Below, one piece after another: positions 63,157 through 64,000 of a stretch of DNA of 64,000 nucleotides. Within the stretch, counting starts at the first letter, position 1; every line of letters starts with the position of its first letter. The stretch is from Acidobacteriota bacterium (GTDB lineage Bacteria > Acidobacteriota > Blastocatellia > Pyrinomonadales > Pyrinomonadaceae), in contig QQUY01000001.1 in NCBI GenBank assembly GCA_003385635.1, positions 1,054,001 through 1,118,000 on the forward strand. Direction: 5' to 3'. Below the pieces are notes generated by a model. The model saw only the letters and a program-made list of their open reading frames with translations, searched no databases and was not told where the DNA came from. A program made the position numbers and the translations under genes.

Positions 63157-64000
63157 ATGTCCCGTAAAGATCCCAGGAATTCAGAAGAGAAAAAGAACGG
63201 CCCCGACTCCGGCTTGCTGACGGCAGGTGCGGCTTCTTTGTTCTTGCTCGCGGGTGCGATCGGACTCGTTCTCGTACCCGTCGGGAATGTCACAAGAGTT
63301 CTTGGCATCGCGGTACTTTTCGCTGTCCAGTACACAGTGATCGTTTTGCTGACCCGATCCAGAAATGAAGAGGACAAAAGTGCGGGGGATGAGATCTTCA
63401 CTCCGGAGATCGATGAAAAGTTACTTTCTCTTGAGGACGCCGGAAAACTGCTCGGCGGTTCATTGCGCCTCAAGGATATGTATCGGCTGGTCGTCGCCCG
63501 TACGTCGGAAATAGTTCCGCTGCAGGATCCGGTTCTGCTTGTTTTTGACGATTCCGGGGCGATCGTCCAAAGGGTTACCGGTCAATCTGGTACCGATCTG
63601 AGCCCCGGTCAGGAAAAGATCGCAACCAAGGCGGCGAAGGACGGCCGGGTGTTTTTAGATCAGGCCGATGAGGCATTTGGCTACTTCGCAGGACTGACGC
63701 TCACCGAGAAAGGAAAGGCATTTGCTTCCCTCTGCGGCCGGATATCCGGCGAACTATCCTATCCCGACAGAACGAAACTGCTCTTGGAAGCGGTTGCTCA
63801 ACGGATCGCGCCTGTGCTTGCGGCATCGCTTTCGTTCGATAAGAAGGCCGCCGACGCACTTGTCGACCACCTTACGTGGCTTCCGAATGCAAAGGCATTC
63901 GATCTGGTGCTGGAGAACCGCATTGCTGAAGCCAAGAGATTCAAGGAAGCGTCGCCGCTTATCGTGATGGCCGTCGACCTCAAGGATTTTAACGAGATCA
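63157..64000 (+). CDS. Membrane GGDEF-type protein (3' truncated by window)
   Basis: The ORF runs open to the end of the window; about 281 residues are visible. A charged N-terminus (M-S-R-K-D-P-R-N-S-E-E-K-K) is followed by two transmembrane segments (about residues 19-40 and 43-65). A GAF-like region then spans about 95-215. It is followed by D-H-L-T-W-L-P-N-A-K-A-F near 237-248, the start of a GGDEF domain, and V-M-A-V-D-L-K-D-F-N-E-I at about 270-281. The usual L-T-G-L-P-N has Trp for Gly. The catalytic GGDEF loop is beyond the window, so diguanylate cyclase activity cannot be judged. Confidence 0.75.
   Translation, partial: MSRKDPRNSEEKKNGPDSGLLTAGAASLFLLAGAIGLVLVPVGNVTRVLGIAVLFAVQYTVIVLLTRSRNEEDKSAGDEIFTPEIDEKLLSLEDAGKLLGGSLRLKDMYRLVVARTSEIVPLQDPVLLVFDDSGAIVQRVTGQSGTDLSPGQEKIATKAAKDGRVFLDQADEAFGYFAGLTLTEKGKAFASLCGRISGELSYPDRTKLLLEAVAQRIAPVLAASLSFDKKAADALVDHLTWLPNAKAFDLVLENRIAEAKRFKEASPLIVMAVDLKDFNEI

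Noticed and set aside
63093-63473. Minus-strand ORF of 126 codons
   Set aside because: It is antisense to the plus-strand GGDEF-type gene that starts at 63157 and has clear membrane segments and domain start.

Overview
The window looks like a chromosomal segment of an Acidobacteriota bacterium, probably class Blastocatellia (Pyrinomonadales-like). I infer this from the gene types, not from a marker gene: membrane-anchored OmpR/CadC-type winged-helix regulators fused to TPR or TolB propeller domains, many secreted FG-GAP/VCBS proteins, TonB, outer-membrane barrel and lipoprotein genes, and moderate GC. No rRNA, tRNA, CRISPR array, insertion sequence or prophage core gene was found.

Positions 1-27 kb are mostly housekeeping. 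On the minus strand lie an SDR oxidoreductase with a secreted beta-propeller protein, and a type II NADH dehydrogenase with a CRP-like site in its promoter. Next is a probable operon tspO-aroDE-zinc ribbon-ThiF-secreted protein. After these come TonB, a DUF389 membrane protein, glutamate dehydrogenase, glnE, an RluA-family pseudouridine synthase, a cyclase-family lipoprotein, TerC and an outer-membrane barrel. Pyrimidine genes pyrR-pyrB-pyrC run leftward, with a terminator-like hairpin between pyrR and pyrB, and pyrD is divergent.

Positions 28.7-35.2 kb hold a plus-strand lipid-synthesis cluster, DUF177-rpmF-fabH-fabD-acpP-fabF, behind a consensus sigma70-type promoter, followed by etfB and etfA. 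plsX and fabG, usual members of such clusters, are not here.

Positions 35-57.5 kb are the accessory part. They contain three very repetitive secreted proteins (17-residue N-S-F-F-G repeats ending in an S74 endosialidase-type intramolecular chaperone), two stand-alone FG-GAP proteins encoded directly downstream of S74 genes, and a subtilase carrying the same FG-GAP cassette. Two divergent membrane-anchored winged-helix regulators and two small basic proteins placed just upstream of S74 genes complete the set. The intergenic DNA is full of a dispersed AT-rich element in both orientations, a 233-bp tandem repeat, and degenerate word-like repeats, some of which have become coding sequence. This regulator / small protein / S74 fibre / FG-GAP arrangement occurs twice and is the best candidate for an undescribed surface system.

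Positions 57.6-64 kb hold a class III aminotransferase, a small membrane protein, a DUF255/YyaL thioredoxin-like protein, two tandem Asn-rich lipoproteins with matching promoters, and the start of a GGDEF protein cut by the window end.
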